Shown: one piece after another, positions 53,776 to 63,426 of the stretch
Position numbering within the stretch: the first letter of the stretch is position 1
How the letters are laid out: every line of letters starts with the position of its first letter
Source: DASQYE01 sp036389675
GTDB taxonomy: Bacteria; Acidobacteriota; Blastocatellia; Pyrinomonadales; Pyrinomonadaceae
Reading direction: 5' to 3'
Assembly: GCA_036389675.1 (NCBI GenBank)
Contig: DASVWI010000040.1
Coordinates: forward strand, 124,001 to 188,000
DNA: 64,000 bases
Position numbers and translations under genes: made by a program
Notes under the pieces: model-generated
The model's database searches: none
Told to the model about the DNA's origin: nothing
What the model saw: only the letters and a program-made list of their open reading frames with translations

Positions 53776-55154
53776 TGAGAACTTATTTTATAGAGTTCAC
53801 CTACCTGCTGGCGTCCATCCTCTTCATCCTCGGGTTGAAGGGCCTGAGTCATCCAGAGTCGGCCAAGCGCGGCATGCACATGGCGGAGCTGGGGATGCTG
53901 ATGGCGATTGTGGGCACGCTGCTGCACAGGGACATCATCAGCTACGAGTGGATCATCGCCGGACTCGTGGTCGGCGGCGGCATAGGCGCGGCGATGGCCT
54001 ACTGGGTTCCGATGACGGCGATGCCGCAGCGCACCGCTCTCTCTCATGCCTTCGGCGCGTTCGCAGCCGCCTTGGTCGGCGTCTCCGAGTATTACCGTCA
54101 CGGCGCTTCCCTGGGCCAGTTCAAGATGACGGCGATAGGATTTGAAGTCATGCTCGGCGCGCTGACGACGACGGGAAGCCTGATCGCGTTCGCCAAGTTG
54201 CAGGGACTCGTGCGCGGCACGCCCGTCACCTACAGGGGACAGAACGTCTTCAACATGCTGTGGCTGCTCGCGACCGTGGGTCTCTTTATCTACCTGATCT
54301 TCGTGCCGACAGCCGACGTAGCCTTTTATACGATGACGGGGCTGGCCTTCGTCTTCGGCATCCTGTTGGTGATGCCGATTGGCGCGGCTGATATGCCTGT
54401 GGTGATGTCGCTCCTGAACTCCTACGCGGGACTCGCGGCGGCGGCGACCGGCTTTGCCCTCTCGAATAATGTGCTCATCATAGCGGGCACGCTCGACGGC
54501 TTTTCCGGCTTCATCCTGTCTGTGCTGATGTGTCGGGCGATGAATCGTTCGATGACGAACGTGCTGTTCGGGGCGTTCGGCAGCGAGAGCGGCGGAGCAG
54601 AGGGGGCGGGCGGCGAGCAGGGCTTAATGCGCGAGATCGGCCTCGAAGATGTCGCGGTGCAACTGGCTTACGCCAATCAGGTCGTCTTCGTTCCGGGCTA
54701 CGGCATGGCGACGGCGCAGGCGCAGCACGCCGTCAGAGAACTGGCGAACATGCTTGAGTCGAAAGGCGTGTCGGTCAAGTACGCGATTCATCCGGTGGCG
54801 GGCCGTATGCCGGGCCACATGAACGTGCTGCTGGCCGAAGCCAACGTGCCCTATTCTGCACTGTACGAGTTGGAACAGATCAATCCAGAGTTTCCGTCGA
54901 CGGACGTGGCCGTCGTCATCGGCGCAAACGATGTCGTCAACCCGGACGCGCGAGACAATCCGCAGAGCCCTATTGCCGGGATGCCCATCCTTGAGGTTGA
55001 CCGCGCACGCTCGGTCATAGTCCTCAAGCGCGGCAAGGGTAAAGGCTTTTCCGGTCTTGAGAACCCGCTCTTCTTCAAGCCTGCGACGGGCATGCTCTAC
55101 GGCGATGCCAAGGACTCGCTCAACAAGCTCCTGCAGGCAGTTCAGCACGTCTAA
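53775..55154 (+). CDS. pntB: NAD(P) transhydrogenase, beta subunit
   Basis: 459 residues. Eight to nine membrane segments (residues 5-270) followed by the NADP-binding domain III: VVFVPGYGMATAQAQHAVREL, YAIHPVAGRMPGHMNVLLAEA, VAVVIGANDVVNPDAR and IVLKRGKGKGFSGLENPLFF. Completes the pump with pntAA and pntAB. Confidence 0.96.
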   Translation: MRTYFIEFTYLLASILFILGLKGLSHPESAKRGMHMAELGMLMAIVGTLLHRDIISYEWIIAGLVVGGGIGAAMAYWVPMTAMPQRTALSHAFGAFAAALVGVSEYYRHGASLGQFKMTAIGFEVMLGALTTTGSLIAFAKLQGLVRGTPVTYRGQNVFNMLWLLATVGLFIYLIFVPTADVAFYTMTGLAFVFGILLVMPIGAADMPVVMSLLNSYAGLAAAATGFALSNNVLIIAGTLDGFSGFILSVLMCRAMNRSMTNVLFGAFGSESGGAEGAGGEQGLMREIGLEDVAVQLAYANQVVFVPGYGMATAQAQHAVRELANMLESKGVSVKYAIHPVAGRMPGHMNVLLAEANVPYSALYELEQINPEFPSTDVAVVIGANDVVNPDARDNPQSPIAGMPILEVDRARSVIVLKRGKGKGFSGLENPLFFKPATGMLYGDAKDSLNKLLQAVQHV

Positions 55155-55157
55155 AAG

Positions 55158-55244
55158 CAAGGATGAAGGATGAAGGATGAAAAGAATGCTGATCGTTCTT
55201 GAAAGCTTTTACTTCATCCTTCCGCCTTCATCCTTCATCCTTTC
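55158..55244. repeat. Heptamer-built palindrome between pntB and a convergent gene
   Basis: Three copies of GGATGAA (55160-55180) and, 30 bases later, complementary TTCATCC copies (55212-55242) give a long imperfect hairpin. It probably works as a bidirectional terminator; the tandem heptamers suggest slippage-generated sequence. Confidence 0.65.
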
Positions 55245-55270
55245 TCTTGTCCATCCCTGTTAATGCTTTC

Positions 55271-55714
55271 TTAGAGATCGAAGGGCTTTAAGTCCGGCCC
55301 GATCCAGCCGGCCTTTGCCGCGTCCGACATCAAGAGGTCTCTGGTGTAGTAGGTGTAGATCAAACGCGCGCCGCCGTAGGTCTCCAGTAGCTCGTCCAGC
55401 ATGTCTGTGATGGGGCGGCCCGGCTCGCTTTTCATCAGAAAGCCGACGATCAGGTTGAGCCAGAACATGGTGATCGTTTCATTGTAGCCGGTCTCATTGT
55501 AGTGTTTGATGAAGCGCTGAATGGCGGCGCGGAATTGTTGGACGGCCTCCTGAACGGGCATCCGCGTCAGGTAGAAGAGGGCGACCGTGAGGTGTTCGCG
55601 GTGATTAAAGCTGGCGAGCGGTAACTGACAGCGCTCGAACTGTCGGACGAGCGCTTTCGTGCGGCTCAACCCCTCGTCCGAGCCTGCTGCTTTGCCCGGC
55701 GTTGCTGCTCTCAT
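55271..55714 (-). CDS. Conserved hypothetical protein
   Basis: 147 residues, ATG at 55714 with AAGGGAG eight bases away. Helical; the striking element is LASFNHREHLTVALFYLTRM (two His near an acidic residue), which could bind metal. Then RFIKHYNETGYNETITMFWLNLI and LLETYGGARLIYTYYTRDLL. No signal peptide. I recall similar unannotated proteins in other phyla but no function. Confidence 0.7.
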   Translation of the reverse strand: MRAATPGKAAGSDEGLSRTKALVRQFERCQLPLASFNHREHLTVALFYLTRMPVQEAVQQFRAAIQRFIKHYNETGYNETITMFWLNLIVGFLMKSEPGRPITDMLDELLETYGGARLIYTYYTRDLLMSDAAKAGWIGPDLKPFDL

Positions 55715-55884
55715 CTTCTCACTCCCTTCAGGCTCTGTCGAAATCAGGCCAAAAAAATTTACCGCCCGCGCCTATCATAGCGCGGTCGCCCCCGACCCCT
55801 CACTCAAAAACCGGCCTCCGCGACTTGGCGAACCGCCCTAAATAAGTCATCATCAAATCACATATCATCCAAAGTGGAGTGTTA

Positions 55885-57579
55885 ATGAGAGGCATGTTCA
55901 TAGAAGTCAGGCGGAAACTCTTATTCTTATTGCTGGTCGTCGCGCTGACCGCGCCGCTCGCGTCAATTCGCGCGCAAAGCGCGACGAGTGTGACGAGCGC
56001 AATCGTCCCGGCCTCGGCGCGCGAGAGTGCGGAGAAGATTACGGCGGCGCAGTTGCGCGACTATCTATACTTCGTCGCCTCGGACGAGATGGAGGGGCGC
56101 GACACGCCCTCGCGCGGGCTCGACACGGTTGCAAAGTTTCTCGCCATGAATCTTTCGCGCTGGGGTCTGAAGCCAGCCGGCGACAACGGCTCATACTTTC
56201 AAAAGATAAGCTTGCGCCGCAGCCGCCTCGACCCCGCGAAAACGCAGGCCGAGATCGCCGGGCACAGGTACACTCTGGGCCAGGACTTCTTCGCCTCTTT
56301 GAATCCGGGCACGGCCAGCGGGCAGGTCGTCTACGTCGGTCATGGCTGGGTCATTAAGAATAAGAACATAGACGCTTATCGCGGAGTCGATATCAAGGAC
56401 AAGATCGTCGTCTTCTACGGCGGAGGATTGCCGAAGGGCACAAGCCTCAGCGACCTGAGCGGCAATCAGGGCGGCGATTGGGACACCCCGAGCGAGTATG
56501 CCTGGAAGCACGGCGCGAAGGGCGCGATCATCATTCCCGACTCCAGAGTGATGAGCAACCTGTCGGCGCGGCGACAGGTCACGCTTGAGCGCACGGGGCA
56601 ATTCGGCGTCGCGGCGTTCGAGCAAAAGGAAGCGCCGGGGATGCCCATGATCACCGCCTCAGCCGCGATGATTAAAGCGCTCTTTCAGGGTGAAAAACTT
56701 GACGGCACGCAAATCCTCAACCAGCGCGAGGCAGGCCTGCCGGGCGAGTCCTTTGAGCTAAGCGCACAAAAGCGCGTCAACTTTACGGTCGCCAACTCTT
56801 ACGAAGAGACGACGACGCAGAACGTCGTCGCCATCCTCGAAGGCCGCGACCCTGTGCTTAAGAATGAGTACGTCGCCGTCGGCGCGCACTACGATCACGT
56901 GGGCGTGCGAACGGGGGCCGGCATCACCGGCGATAAAATCTTCAACGGCGCGGACGACGACGGCTCGGGCACGGTGGCCGTGCTGGCGATGGCCGAAGCC
57001 CTCTCGCATTCGCCCATCAAACCGAAGCGCTCCGTTCTCTTCATCTGGCACACGGGCGAAGAGAGGGGTCTGTGGGGCTCGCAGTATTTCACCGACAACC
57101 CGACCGTGCCGCTCGCCTCGATCATCACGGAGCTCAACATAGACATGATCGGCAGGAGCAAACGAGCGGGCGACACCAGCGTCGGGAATCGCTCGCTGAC
57201 CGGCCCGGATGAGATTTACGTCATCGGCTCGAAGATGATGAGCACGGAGCTGGGCCAGTTGAGCGAGGCCGTCAACAAGTCTTATCTCAATCTCTCGTTC
57301 AACTATCTCTACGACAACCCGAAAGACCCGAACCGCTTCTTCTTTCGCTCAGACCACTTCAACTACGCGCGCAAAGGGATTCCCATCATCTTCTACTTCG
57401 ACGGCGAGCATGAGGACTATCATAAGCCCACCGACTCGCCGGACAAGATCGATTACCAGAAGATGGAAAAGGTCGCGCGCACCATCTACGTCATGCTGCT
57501 CGAGCTCGCCAACGCCAAGACGCGCCCCAAAGTTGATAGGCCGCTCTCGCAAGAGGTGATAAATAGCGGAGGGTTTTAA
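55885..57579 (+). CDS. Secreted M28-family zinc peptidase with PA domain
   Basis: 564 residues from ATG at 55885. Signal peptide (LLFLLLVVALTAPLASIRAQ). A protease-associated insert (about 130-300; VYVGHGWVIKNKNIDAYRGVDIKDKIVVFYGGG) precedes the M28 domain. Zinc ligands and catalytic residues: VGAHYDHVG, NGADDDGSGTVAVL, WHTGEERGLWGSQYF, LNIDMIGR and YHKPTDSPDKI. Acts as an exported aminopeptidase on peptides; probably a scavenging enzyme. Confidence 0.92.
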   Translation: MRGMFIEVRRKLLFLLLVVALTAPLASIRAQSATSVTSAIVPASARESAEKITAAQLRDYLYFVASDEMEGRDTPSRGLDTVAKFLAMNLSRWGLKPAGDNGSYFQKISLRRSRLDPAKTQAEIAGHRYTLGQDFFASLNPGTASGQVVYVGHGWVIKNKNIDAYRGVDIKDKIVVFYGGGLPKGTSLSDLSGNQGGDWDTPSEYAWKHGAKGAIIIPDSRVMSNLSARRQVTLERTGQFGVAAFEQKEAPGMPMITASAAMIKALFQGEKLDGTQILNQREAGLPGESFELSAQKRVNFTVANSYEETTTQNVVAILEGRDPVLKNEYVAVGAHYDHVGVRTGAGITGDKIFNGADDDGSGTVAVLAMAEALSHSPIKPKRSVLFIWHTGEERGLWGSQYFTDNPTVPLASIITELNIDMIGRSKRAGDTSVGNRSLTGPDEIYVIGSKMMSTELGQLSEAVNKSYLNLSFNYLYDNPKDPNRFFFRSDHFNYARKGIPIIFYFDGEHEDYHKPTDSPDKIDYQKMEKVARTIYVMLLELANAKTRPKVDRPLSQEVINSGGF

Positions 57580-57602
57580 GAGCGGATGGAAAAAGTCGCG
57601 CT

Positions 57603-60600
57603 TCAGCGCCATGCGCTGAAGCGCGCCCGCGCACTTTCGCGGCGCTCGTTGAAGCGGTTGCGTATGAGCATCAGTTGCTCGCGGCGATACTCGAACATCC
57701 AGCCGACGAGCGCAAGGAGCGCGCCCACCGTCACCAGATAAATCTTTAAAGGGACTTGCAGCCAGTCAACGCTCGTTAATGTGAGCGCCAGAAGCTCTAT
57801 CAGGAGCGTGACGGCTCCGACCAGTACGGGCGCGCGCAATCTTCCGAGTAAGCCGAACAGGAGCAGCGCGACGGACGCGCACAGCGTCGCGAGGTCTCGC
57901 CATGGCGCTGCCAAATCCATCAACAATCGAAATTGCAGTGCGCGCAGCAGGAGCGGCCCGCCCAGAAGAATACTGCCCGTCCAGAAAAGCAGGCTCGTGT
58001 CGCGCGCATACTCGCCCCACGCGCGCCTGTAAGAGATGTATGCGACCGCGAGCAGCAGGACGGCGATGGGCGAGGTGTAAACCTCCACGTCAACGAGCGG
58101 CGCGAAGCCCGCGCGCAGGCAAAGGAGCGCGTAAGCGATCACGCCCAGATACAGGCCGGCGCGAAAGAAGCGCACGCGCGCCAGACCCTCGCCGCAGAGC
58201 GCGCTGACGACGAATGACACGAGCGCCAGCACAGCAATCGTCAGGGAGGGCGCAAACAACTCTTCTTCCCCTGCTTGCAGATGCGGCGTCGCCTGTGAGA
58301 TGGCCGCGACGAAAGCGAGCGCCATTGTGGCGAGCGCCGCGCGGCTCGCAGGCCCGGCCAGCCATGCGGCCCGACGCAGGCGCGCGTAAAACCCCACGCC
58401 GAAGAAAAGCGGAACGAGCACGAGCGCAGCCAGAGTAGGGAACAATTGCCTGTCTGCCTTGAGCGCGACGAGAAGCGCAATGAAGAACGCGCCCGCGTGC
58501 GCCGCCGCAAGGTACGTGGGCAAGGGCGAGCGCCACTGTGCGGCACGCTCTGCCCAGTACAGGAGCGCAAGCCCCAGCACTATGCTTGCGCCGAATCCGC
58601 CCTGATCGATAAGGGACAGCGCCGTCAGCAGCCACAGCAGCGCGCAGAGGGCAACGGCTGCGTTCAGGACAACGCGAATCGTCGCGTACAGCCGCCCGCT
58701 GCCCGCCTGTTCCCGCACGCCGTTCGCTTGCAGCAATCTTGCCGTAGCCTTGTGTATGACGAAGGCGGCGCACGTGACGCCCGCCGCGATGGGCCAATCG
58801 CGCGGCCAGATGCCTCTGTCCTGCAAAGCATCGAGGAAGGAGGCGACGGTCACGATCGACGCGACGCCCGAGAGGGCCGCGCCGAAAGCGGAACGCTCTC
58901 GCAGGACGCGCAGCAGACCATAGAGCAGCGGCCCGCTGAGCGCGCAGAACACAGCCGCGCGCGGCGCGATTCTGTTCGCCTCCGATAGGTAAAGGACTAG
59001 CGATGCGACGCTCGCCCACAGCAGAAGCAGCGTAACCTCCACGTCAGCCGTGCGAATGAAGGGCGCGGCTAACTGACTTTCAAAGCGCTGGTGCTTTGTC
59101 ATATACGCGACGGCGTAGAGCGCGAAGGGCCACACCGCGCAAGCGAGCGTGAAGAGTGTTTGAGAGTTGAGCGACGCGCTCAGGAGTGCGACGAGGAAGG
59201 CGGTCGAAGCCAGAAAGGCCGAGGCGTAGGCGAACGTCTTCTGCGCGGCTGTGGTGTCCGCTCGTGGCGCGCTCAGGAGCGCAAACGCGACAGCCAGTAG
59301 AGCGAAGCCTGCGCTCTGCGTGAGTGTGACGGGCTCTGTCGCCAGCAACACAGCGAAGGCCACGGGCGTGAGCATCACTGTCGCGAAAACGCCAGCCATA
59401 AAGAGCGCCGCGCCCCATTCAAGACTACGGCGAGCGCGCCGCGCCGCCAAAGCGGCGGCCATCGCAATGGTCGCAAGCAATAGAATCTGGACTCTGGCCG
59501 ACAGGCGAAGACCGTCCAGAGTCAGGAATATGGCCCAGACGAGCGCCAGCGTGCTCGTCGTGTAAAGCGTGACGCGTCGGCGCGCGTCCGCGTACCGTCC
59601 CGCGAACCATGACACGTAGCCGAGGGCGATGAAGAGAAAGATGCTGATGCTCGAATCATACCCGCGCGCGCGCAGCCGGAATATTCCGTCGTAGAGAGAG
59701 CGCGATGGGCCAACGCGTAGCATCATGTAACCGAGCGCCGCGAGGCCAGCCCCCAGAAACGCCGCGTGCGTGAGCGGATCGCTCCACAGCTCATAACTCA
59801 AGCGCCCGGCAGCCGTCGCGCGCCCGCTCTTTCCGCTCGCCTGATCTTCGATTGAGCCTTGAGTGGCTTCGCGGGCGGCGGAGGTTCGCGGAAACATGCG
59901 CGAGAGATGAAGCAGGGCGAGCGATGTGAACATGGTCGCGAGCGCGTAGAGGCCGGGCGCTCGCGGCTCGAAGCGATTGACCAGAGCCCACGCGGTCGCA
60001 AGGCTTGCCGCGCATGCCATGTAGACGTAGAGCTTCTCGGCGAGAAGCTGAGCCGTGTATGCGTAAAGCAGAGTGCAGAAGGCGCAGACCATCCACGCGC
60101 GCCCCTCGTCGGCGACGAGCCCTGAGCGAACCAGAAACCAGAAGTTGACGGGAACCAGTAGAGACCCTGCGAGCGTCAACGCCCGCCCCGTCAGCCTCTG
60201 CCGCGTACGCAGGATGGTGAACCAGCCCGAAGCAGTCAGAGCAATCGTGCCCGCCATCAACAGCCCGGCCTGAACCACCGGCTCCTGAAGCTTAAGATAG
60301 AGCACGTCGCGCAGCCAGATGATGATGCCGACGACGAACATCGCCGCGCCCGTGTAGAGCAGCAGGCGCAGCGTGTAGGGCTCGGCCAGCGTCTCGACCA
60401 GCGTGCGGCGCGGCGCATGTTCTACGGCCTGCGGCTTTGGTGAGGGGGAAAGAGGAAAGCGAATCGAAGGAGACGTAGAGGCGTTCTGCCCGTTGGCGGT
60501 CGTCTGTGAGCGACGCGTCGCATCCTCCTGCAATGCGGTCGCTGCCGTGGCTTCGTCAGCATCCCTCGCATGCGCGGAGGAAATGCCCTTCTCGGCGCTC

Positions 60601-60857
60601 GCGGTAATGAGCGCGCGTAAGTCGTCGCGGCGTCGCTCGTAGGCTGCGCGTAGCGTTGCGGCCTCCGCGGGGTTGATCGAGCCGTCCGCCTGCCAGCGCT
60701 CCAACTCCGACAGCAGGTATAGAACGGCGCGCAACTCTTCGACGCTCCGCTCCCTGTAGCCTGCGCCGCACTCTGAGCAATAGAGAGAGTCGGGGCTGAG
60801 CGCCGCCCGGCATATGTGGCACTCGGCGCGATTCGCTGGATGCTCATCTAATGGCAT
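57603..60857 (-). CDS. Very large polytopic membrane protein with N-terminal zinc ribbon
   Basis: 1084 residues from ATG at 60857 (MPLDEHPANRAECHICRAA); a coupled GTG at 60896, inside rsmI, is an alternative. N-terminus: a zinc ribbon (CHICRAALSPDSLYCSECG) and a charged helical segment. Residues about 220-1060 contain roughly 25-30 hydrophobic segments in regular succession, such as LLLYTGAAMFVVGIIIWL and LALLYWAERAAQW. The layout resembles DUF2157/SCO7613-type membrane proteins. No catalytic motif is evident; function unknown. Confidence 0.75.
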   Translation of the reverse strand: MPLDEHPANRAECHICRAALSPDSLYCSECGAGYRERSVEELRAVLYLLSELERWQADGSINPAEAATLRAAYERRRDDLRALITASAEKGISSAHARDADEATAATALQEDATRRSQTTANGQNASTSPSIRFPLSPSPKPQAVEHAPRRTLVETLAEPYTLRLLLYTGAAMFVVGIIIWLRDVLYLKLQEPVVQAGLLMAGTIALTASGWFTILRTRQRLTGRALTLAGSLLVPVNFWFLVRSGLVADEGRAWMVCAFCTLLYAYTAQLLAEKLYVYMACAASLATAWALVNRFEPRAPGLYALATMFTSLALLHLSRMFPRTSAAREATQGSIEDQASGKSGRATAAGRLSYELWSDPLTHAAFLGAGLAALGYMMLRVGPSRSLYDGIFRLRARGYDSSISIFLFIALGYVSWFAGRYADARRRVTLYTTSTLALVWAIFLTLDGLRLSARVQILLLATIAMAAALAARRARRSLEWGAALFMAGVFATVMLTPVAFAVLLATEPVTLTQSAGFALLAVAFALLSAPRADTTAAQKTFAYASAFLASTAFLVALLSASLNSQTLFTLACAVWPFALYAVAYMTKHQRFESQLAAPFIRTADVEVTLLLLWASVASLVLYLSEANRIAPRAAVFCALSGPLLYGLLRVLRERSAFGAALSGVASIVTVASFLDALQDRGIWPRDWPIAAGVTCAAFVIHKATARLLQANGVREQAGSGRLYATIRVVLNAAVALCALLWLLTALSLIDQGGFGASIVLGLALLYWAERAAQWRSPLPTYLAAAHAGAFFIALLVALKADRQLFPTLAALVLVPLFFGVGFYARLRRAAWLAGPASRAALATMALAFVAAISQATPHLQAGEEELFAPSLTIAVLALVSFVVSALCGEGLARVRFFRAGLYLGVIAYALLCLRAGFAPLVDVEVYTSPIAVLLLAVAYISYRRAWGEYARDTSLLFWTGSILLGGPLLLRALQFRLLMDLAAPWRDLATLCASVALLLFGLLGRLRAPVLVGAVTLLIELLALTLTSVDWLQVPLKIYLVTVGALLALVGWMFEYRREQLMLIRNRFNERRESARARFSAWR

Positions 60858-60882
60858 ATGAGTCAGTAGCCGGGCCAGCAGT

Positions 60883-61743
60883 TTAGTCTCGTTCACGCGC
60901 CTTGTGTGCGGTGAGACGGCGGTATGCCTCGCTGCGGCTGAGGCCGAGCTCGCGCGCCACACGCTTGAGCGCATCACGCGCGCCGAGGCCCTCCTGTTCG
61001 AGCGCCGCCACACGAGCCGCGACCGCCTCGGCTGAATTCTTCTCCGGCAAACCGTCGCCTATAAGATTACGATCTATCAAAAGCACCATCTCGCCGCGCG
61101 CCGCATCGCCTTCGGCAAAATGCTGCGCCAACTCGCTCAGACGACCGCGCAGAATCTCTTCGTGAAGCTTCGTCAGCTCGCGCGCGACCGCGCCCTCGCG
61201 CTCGCCAAGGATTTCGCGCGCGTCCATCAGCGCTTCGTGTATGCGATGCGGCGCTTCGTAAAAGATGAGCGTTGAGGAAAGATTGCAGACCTCCGAGAGG
61301 CGCGCGCGGCGCTGAGAGGAACGCGCGGGCAGAAAGCCGCCGAAGTAGAACTGGTCTGTCGGCAACCCCGACGCCACCAGCGCCGCGACGAAAGCCGTCG
61401 GCCCCGGCACGGGCACAACGCGCAAGCCCCGAGCAGCCGATTCCTGCACGAGACGAAAGCCCGGATCGTTGATTCCCGGCGTGCCCGCGTCAGAGACGAT
61501 TGCCACATCGCTGCCAGCCTCAAGCAGCTCGACAAGCTCTCGTGCGCGCTCTCGCTCGTTATGCTCGTGATAACTGGTGAGTCTGGCCTTGATCCCGTAG
61601 TGGTCGAGCAGCACGCGCGTGCGCCGCGTGTCCTCGCAGGCGATCAGGCCGACAGAGACCAGCACTCTGAGCGCGCGATGTGTTATGTCTTCCAGATTAC
61701 CGATGGGCGTCGCCACCAGATAGAGCGTGCCTGCCATGGGCAT
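60883..61743 (-). CDS. rsmI: 16S rRNA (cytidine-1402-2'-O)-methyltransferase RsmI
   Basis: 286 residues (start may be ATG at 61737, MAGTLYLVATPIGNLEDIT). Tetrapyrrole-methylase fold with the RsmI signatures: LYLVATPIGNLEDITHRALRVL, ACEDTRRTRVLLDHYGI, VSDAGTPGINDPGFRLV and EAPHRIHEALMDA. Modifies C1402 in the ribosomal P site. Confidence 0.96.
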   Translation of the reverse strand: MPMAGTLYLVATPIGNLEDITHRALRVLVSVGLIACEDTRRTRVLLDHYGIKARLTSYHEHNERERARELVELLEAGSDVAIVSDAGTPGINDPGFRLVQESAARGLRVVPVPGPTAFVAALVASGLPTDQFYFGGFLPARSSQRRARLSEVCNLSSTLIFYEAPHRIHEALMDAREILGEREGAVARELTKLHEEILRGRLSELAQHFAEGDAARGEMVLLIDRNLIGDGLPEKNSAEAVAARVAALEQEGLGARDALKRVARELGLSRSEAYRRLTAHKARERD

Positions 61744-61770
61744 ATCTTCCCACCAAGAGGCGCAAAAAGC

Positions 61771-61812
61771 GAAAGCTCTACCGACTCCGCGCGCGGAGTC
61801 GGTAGAGCTTTC
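61771..61812 (-). terminator. Perfect 42-base palindromic terminator
   Basis: GAAAGCTCTACCGACTCCGC and its complement meet without a spacer (21-base arms); on the leftward strand the T-rich GCTTTTT follows. It ends the 61855 gene, about 28 bases before the rsmI start. Confidence 0.85.
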
Positions 61813-61854
61813 CCGTCAACAGGCTGTGTGCCCCCCGCAGAGCCTGTCTCGCTC

Positions 61855-62436
61855 TTAGAACGGGAAGTTTCTGAAAATATCGCCGATGGTGCTCCGATTA
61901 TTACGGCGATTGTATGGGTCGTTGCCGTAGCCGTAGCTGCCGTAGGCGTTGGCGATGATGCGCAGGTCTGCGCGAATCTGCGCCCAGTCCGATTGAACGC
62001 GCCCGTCCAGACGGCTGCGCGACATGAACTGGTTAATGCGTGCGCCTATCTCCAGCAGGCGGCGTGCTTCGTTAGTGCTGCGATTGAGATCACGACCATT
62101 ATCAAAGCGGTCGTCCAACCTCTGTGCCGCGCGCTCAAAGTCTCTGGCGATATCGTTGATGCGGTCTTCGCGGCGTGTGTCGTCAACGCGGCTGCGATCG
62201 AGGGCGCTGTCGAGGTGGTCTCTGAAATCGTCGCTGCGGTCTTTGACGCGGCGGATACTGTCGCGCAGCATGCGGTAGTTGTAGCCGTAGCGGTCGTCGC
62301 GACGGTCGCGGCGATAATCGCGGTCACGATTCCAGGGGTCATAACCGCCCTGGGCCGAAGCCATGATAGGGAGACACAAGGCAAGGAGAGCTGTTGCAAT
62401 AATGGTTGGGATAATGTTCTTGCGTCGGTTGGTCAT
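61855..62436 (-). CDS. Secreted Arg/Asp-rich helical protein
   Basis: 193 residues from ATG at 62436 with GAGGAGT about nine bases upstream. Signal peptide (NIIPTIIATALLALCLPIMASAQ). The mature part is rich in Arg and Asp with a Gly/Tyr/Asn-rich start and end; the core is SNDEARRLLEIG-like (RSTNEARRLLEIGARINQF) plus WAQIRADLRIIANAY, predicted helical. Unknown function, probably periplasmic. Confidence 0.75.
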   Translation of the reverse strand: MTNRRKNIIPTIIATALLALCLPIMASAQGGYDPWNRDRDYRRDRRDDRYGYNYRMLRDSIRRVKDRSDDFRDHLDSALDRSRVDDTRREDRINDIARDFERAAQRLDDRFDNGRDLNRSTNEARRLLEIGARINQFMSRSRLDGRVQSDWAQIRADLRIIANAYGSYGYGNDPYNRRNNRSTIGDIFRNFPF

Positions 62437-62728
62437 CGTTTTGAACTCCTCACTAAATTTCTGCGGAGGCAACCGAGCGTCCCTGTTCCGTCGCGAGGTC
62501 TATGCCGTGGCCCGGTCGGCCCTCTCTTCTGAAAACGCCAATGGCAAGACGCATGCCGCAGCCGCGCGAGCAGAAAAAAGCTATGAGAGCCCCTTGGAAA
62601 TCTGTGAGAAACGCGCGATTCTCTGTTCGTCCGCGTTTGATTTATTGAGGCTCGCGCACGCCCCTTAGCTGTTCCAAAACGTGCAGCCCTTATCGCATAT
62701 GGTTGGAGAGATGAGGATGGGCGAGCCT

Positions 62729-63253
62729 TTACCTGTCGCCGAGAAATCTATTGAGATGACGGCGGACGCGCGCTTCGGAGAGCGGGACGCGCTCGCCCGA
62801 TTTTTCGAGGACGAGCCATGTGGGCGTGCCCGCAGGCGTGCGCGTGAGCAGCAGTTCCTCGTCCGCCGAGCGTTGGCCGAAGTGGCGCAGGTGCGCGCTC
62901 GCCAACCCGCCTCCGCGTACAAACCCGTCGCGCGGCACACGCGGCCAGCCGGCCTCCACCATCAGTTTACGCACGCCCATGCTGAAGGTCAGCAGCCTTC
63001 CCACCATCGTCGCGTTGCCGACATGAAAGCGATGCGCGTCGCGTTGTGTGATCTGAATGCTTGAGCCCGCGCGGTTGGCCTCGCCCGCGAGCGTCTGAAA
63101 CGTGTTGAATAACCACTCAATGCCGGTCGAGCGCGCAAGATCGTTAGACGCACGCAGCGTTAAATAGTCCGCCAGATCACTGCGCCCCGAAGCGCGCGCG
63201 CGTCTTTCGGCTTCCGCCATCGCCATGGCCCATTGTTCGTCAAGCTCGCTCAC
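62729..63253 (-). CDS. Hypothetical protein
   Basis: 174 residues from GTG at 63253. Cytoplasmic-looking mixed fold: long N-terminal helices (QWAMAMAEAERRARASGRSDLA), a basic middle and a compact C-terminal part (LLLTRTPAGTPTWLVLEKSGERVPLSEARVRRHLNRFL). No motif recognised. Confidence 0.65.
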   Translation of the reverse strand: MSELDEQWAMAMAEAERRARASGRSDLADYLTLRASNDLARSTGIEWLFNTFQTLAGEANRAGSSIQITQRDAHRFHVGNATMVGRLLTFSMGVRKLMVEAGWPRVPRDGFVRGGGLASAHLRHFGQRSADEELLLTRTPAGTPTWLVLEKSGERVPLSEARVRRHLNRFLGDR

Positions 63254-63426
63254 GCCCCGGCCAGCGCCTCCCTCAAGTGAAAGCTCTTAAATTAAAAGTG
63301 TGCAGCCTTTGATAGACGGAAAAAGCGCGGCTGCCATCGCACCCAGCCTTTTACCCTTAATCTTTCCAATAATGTTATCATGTCCGGCAAAATTGTTCCC
63401 ATCCATACCGAAGAAAAGGTGGCCCA

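Noticed and set aside
62665..63064. Frames at 62665-62940 (leftward) and 62681-63064 (rightward)
   Set aside because: Shadows of the 62729-63253 gene with skewed Arg/Ala composition and no supporting start signals.
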